DNA from: Otis tarda
Taxonomy: Eukaryota; Chordata; Aves; Otidiformes; Otididae
Reading direction: 5' to 3'
Assembly (NCBI GenBank): GCA_026413225.1
Contig: CM048555.1
Coordinates: forward strand, 82,095,785-82,159,784
DNA length: 64,000 bases
This document shows positions 60,601-64,000 of this stretch, in pieces. How positions within the stretch are numbered: the first letter of the stretch is position 1; each line of letters begins with the position of its first letter. Made by a program: the position numbers and the translations under genes. Below the pieces are notes generated by a model that was given only the letters and a program-made list of their open reading frames with translations, was not told the DNA's origin and ran no database searches.

Positions 60601-63600
60601 ACCACAAACCCACAACGCTTCAGGCAGCTAAGCAGCCTGTCGGGTCCGCCGCCCGACCGCGGGAGCACAGGCAGCCAGGTCTGAAGTCGCCCTGTGGATT
60701 CGAACGGCAGCGCTTCTCCCAGTTCACCGCTCAGCAAGTACCACGGCAAGATCCAGCCGAGACGGCCGGAGGCGTTGCAAATGGCGGAGGCTCCGGCCAC
60801 GCATGGCTAAAGATCCAGCGAGCGGTTGGGACAGGAGGATAAAAGCTGAACAGCTCTTCCAAAGCCGCTGCAGGAAACAGCTGGAGCATTCTTCGCGTTC
60901 AGCCCCGGACTGCAGGGAGCTTACCGGGCAGCTGCTGGCCCACCGCGCACCATCGCGCAGGAGGATTAGCCACGTGTTGCTAAAAAGTTTCAAAGCTTAA
61001 AAAAAAATATTATTTTTTTTCCACGGACAGATCTACAATAGCTATGCCATGCAGATGGAAAATATTTTACAACTTCTGAACAGTATACATGCAAAAAAAC
61101 ACCTTCAACAGACCTTACAGCAGCCTTCCAGTACGTAAAGAAAAGCGGGGAGAAACTCTTCAGCAGGGCTGTTGCGACAGGACGAGCGGGAATGGTTTTA
61201 AACCAGAAGGAAGCAGATTCAGACTGGATACAAGGAAAAATGTTTTTACACTGCAAGTGGTGAGGCTCTGGTCGAGGGTGCCCAGAGAGGCGGTGGATGC
61301 CCCATCCCTGGAAACATTCCAGGCCAGGTTGGCCGGGGCTGTGAGCAACCTGATCTGGTTGGAGATGTCCCTGCTCCTGGCAGGGGGGTTGGACTGGGTG
61401 GGCTTTAACAGTCCCTTCCCATCCAAACCAGTCTGTGAAAAATATATAAACAGTTCCACAGAAGGATTCTTTCCCGATTACAGAAGCTCTAGAAAAGATA
61501 TTTACTTGCTTAGCTGTGCGACACTCAGAACAGCACTGCAGACATCTCAAGGCCATCGTCAGCTTTGATTTCATCACACTTCATTAACTAAGCAAGTTAG
61601 ATACTTAAGAAGAAAGACCTACAGGAAGAACAGATCAGACGCTTGAGGGAACAGCAGAAGCATTTTTCACTCCAAGCCAAAACTCAGCCGGTGCTTCGCT
61701 GCAGTTATGGGAGAGCCGAGCCGAAAGAACCGGGGGACACGGTTCAGGTGATGCAAGCAGGAAGTTTTGCGGTCACCGCAGCTTGAGGCAGACTGGCTCT
61801 CCAGGAGCAGGAGCTGGGTCTCACATCCAGCCGTAACCCCGTCATTTCAGTAAACCAACGCCAGGTAAGACACTTGAACTCACTTCCGGCAGGCAACGCG
61901 CCTTCTGCTTCAACCTTGGCAAGCAGGGAATCCTGGACGCGTTCATACTTCAGTCCAAGACTGGACTAAAAGAACGTACAAAAAGATACGCTCATCACCC
62001 TCAGCCATCTGAACCTGGACTCCATCAGCCTAATGCCACTGAAACTTTGTTTTTCAGATATCCAGTATCTTCAGGCGCTGGTTAAAGAGGTTTCCTCATT
62101 CGGCATCTTCCATCACCTCCATCCATTCCTGTCTCACACCATCTCCTTCGCTTGCCTGCTTTCTCTCCAGCCCGCCACGTCACACTGACGTCTGTTTGTA
62201 ACGCGGCATTCTCAAACAGCGCGTCGCAGCTCGGCACGACACACCAGAAGTCATCCCGTCTTATCACTGTCACCCAAAATCAGCTCCGAAGATCCAGTTC
62301 ATCCACAGGTGTGACGGGGAGACCTAGCACCTCTTCTCCCACGGCCACGGGGACAGCTGGGGAGGCAAATAACGCGGCGGAGCCGCTGCCAGCTCCTGGC
62401 AGCTGCTCATCACGCGCTGCTTGAGCCACAACGGGCTGTCTTCCAGGAACTCGTTCCCTTCTTTTTCGACCAAGATTTCACAAGGTTGTGGCAAACGGTA
62501 CCTAAAATGCCATTTCCCCACCACTCCTCGCTCGGCTTGGAGGGGCTGCTTCACACACCTCCTCTAGAACACCCAGCACAACTTTAACGGCAAAACCCGA
62601 ACGCCTGGGCCATCTTTAACCGTGCAGCTGAGACAGAGAGACAACTTTATTCGTAAAGCCAAACTGCAAAGCTGAAAGCAAGAGGAGTTCTTCATTCTTC
62701 AGAATTCACAAATACACAAGAGTAACATTTCTTGAACAAACGTTTATTGTTTGCAGTAAGGAGAAAACCTAACTCTTCGGTTATTTTCCCAGCGCTGTTG
62801 TCTAAACACGGCTTGCCCTGTGAGGTCTGAAAACAGCCTGAGCCGCCTGCGCAGCGGCGTACGTAAGAGAAAATACCACCCAGCACACAGTTAGGAGATG
62901 GCACAGCTAGAGGCAGCCACGACCGGAGAGAAGCTTGGGCAGCTGCAGTCGATCGGAGCGTCTGGAGAACACGTGCTGCACCGCGGTGCCATCAGGACAA
63001 GGAGTTATCCCCTCTCACCTCCTCAGAAAACCTCCCAGCCCGTTTGTCAGGGGGGTTCTCAGCAAAAACATGTGCTGGACTTTGGAAAGCACCGCTACGC
63101 AGGCTACTGAACAATTCACAGATTGCATTCTCCAAAGTGCCTCGTCCATTTATTACACAAACCCAAACCTGCTGCCCTGTCCAATTTTACACATTTTCAC
63201 TTCAAACCAAACTTCCCCTGAGGTTTTAGAGTCTGCCCAACCAGCTGCACTTCTCCCTGGCCTTCAGTGCTTCGGTGTAAGAGTCCTTGAAAACTTATTT
63301 TTACCGCAAAGCGCCTCCTGCAGCTGTCACCACCCTCGCTACCCATTCCCTGTTTAAATACGCGGCACAAACAGGGCCCAGCAATCTGGTGTGATTTGCC
63401 AAACTGTAAAAAGCTCTCCCCCGCAGCCTTCCCACGCGCCCGTGGAAGACCGTTTAAAATGTAAACACGTGATACTAACCATGAATTATTCCACTCTTTA
63501 GAATTCTGTTCTCCTGTATTTTTGCCATATCAAGCCTAGGTCTTTCAAGACAAATCCACAGCTTTCAGAACGCTTCTCTCTCTCCCAGTATTCACCAGTT

Positions 63601-64000
63601 CCTTCCTTTTCTTCCTTCAAGAGCTGAAGCCGTTACTTGCTTCAGAGCCGCAAGCTCGGTCAGATGAATGGAAGCATTTTGCGTCCCTCAGCGCTAGTCT
63701 TCAGCCTCTGGGACTGCCACTGGCACCCAGACCACAAGTGGAAGACGAAATTTTTGCAGAGAACAGGCTGCTTTGTGTTAACGCAGACTTTGCCGGAGGG
63801 GGGCTGAATACGGGAACATCTCATCTACCCTACCGAGAGGCACCGCGCGCACCGCACGCGCTGCAGGCACCGGATGATGTCAGCATTTCACTCCACCGAT
63901 AAAGGCTTTGTTTTGCCATTGCAAACCCAGTGCGGAAGATACAAATCATTTGTAACATTAAAAACAAATAAATCAACGTGCACGGCAACTCTGAATGCAT
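57625..64000 (-). other. ZNF638: ZNF638 5' intron, partial (at least 6.4 kb)
   Basis: I looked for the exon carrying the Cys pair of the first finger and the long N-terminal exon and found neither, so the intron continues past 64000. It contains one CR1 fragment (61146-61440). The rest is unique sequence of moderate composition. Confidence 0.75.
61146..61440 (+). mobile_element. CR1 LINE 3'-end fragment, about 295 bp
   Basis: Plus-strand CR1 3' region, antisense to ZNF638: GGGAGAAACTCTTCAGCAGG, then AGGCGGTGGATGCCCCATCC, TGGAAACATTCCAGGCCAGG and GGGGGGTTGGACTGGGTGGG, ending CTTCCCATCCAAACCAGTCT. The tail octamers are degraded. Confidence 0.94.

Overview
This window is vertebrate nuclear DNA, almost certainly from a bird. 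The evidence is split genes with GT-AG introns, several CR1 LINE fragments with the typical avian 3' end, and very short GC-rich introns. It holds parts of two protein-coding genes, both on the minus strand and lying head to tail. ZNF638 (NP220) runs from beyond the right edge to about 29.4 kb. DYSF (dysferlin) runs from 26.23 kb off the left edge. ZNF638 followed by DYSF in the same orientation is also the human 2p13 arrangement, so this is conserved synteny. No bacterial, viral, CRISPR or new mobile system was found.

DYSF (2974-26230). Thirty coding exons were placed. All have GT/AG boundaries, matching phases and no internal stop, and they join into 1,113 codons (3,339 nt). They encode C2A, C2B, FerI, C2C, FerA, FerB and the DysF region. 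The C-terminal C2 domains and the membrane anchor lie beyond coordinate 1. Two known forms of human transcript diversity are visible: an alternative first exon (v1-type C2A) inside intron 1 at 23746-23839, and the 42-nt skippable exon 17 at 12560-12601. Intron 1 is rich in repeats: a spacerless 74-bp near-palindrome, a roughly 1-kb degenerate minisatellite and a G-rich 21-bp tandem repeat. Six CR1 fragments, one of them carrying remains of a reverse-transcriptase region, sit in other introns, some of them tail to tail.

The intergenic gap (26231 to about 29410) is CpG-rich. It contains a perfect NRF1-type palindrome about 250 bp upstream of the DYSF start and ends at the ZNF638 poly(A) signal (29433-29438).

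ZNF638 (29661-57624 in this window). Twenty-four coding exons give 1,633 residues and a stop: the second half of an internal matrin-type zinc finger, an RS-rich segment, three RRM-like modules, a long low-complexity exon, an acidic exon with eight VTVDE-type repeats, and the C-terminal matrin-type C2H2 finger. The large 5' coding exon was not found and must lie above 64000; 57625-64000 is read as its downstream intron. Base composition shifts sharply near 29.4 kb, from very GC-rich on the DYSF side to moderate or AT-rich on the ZNF638 side.
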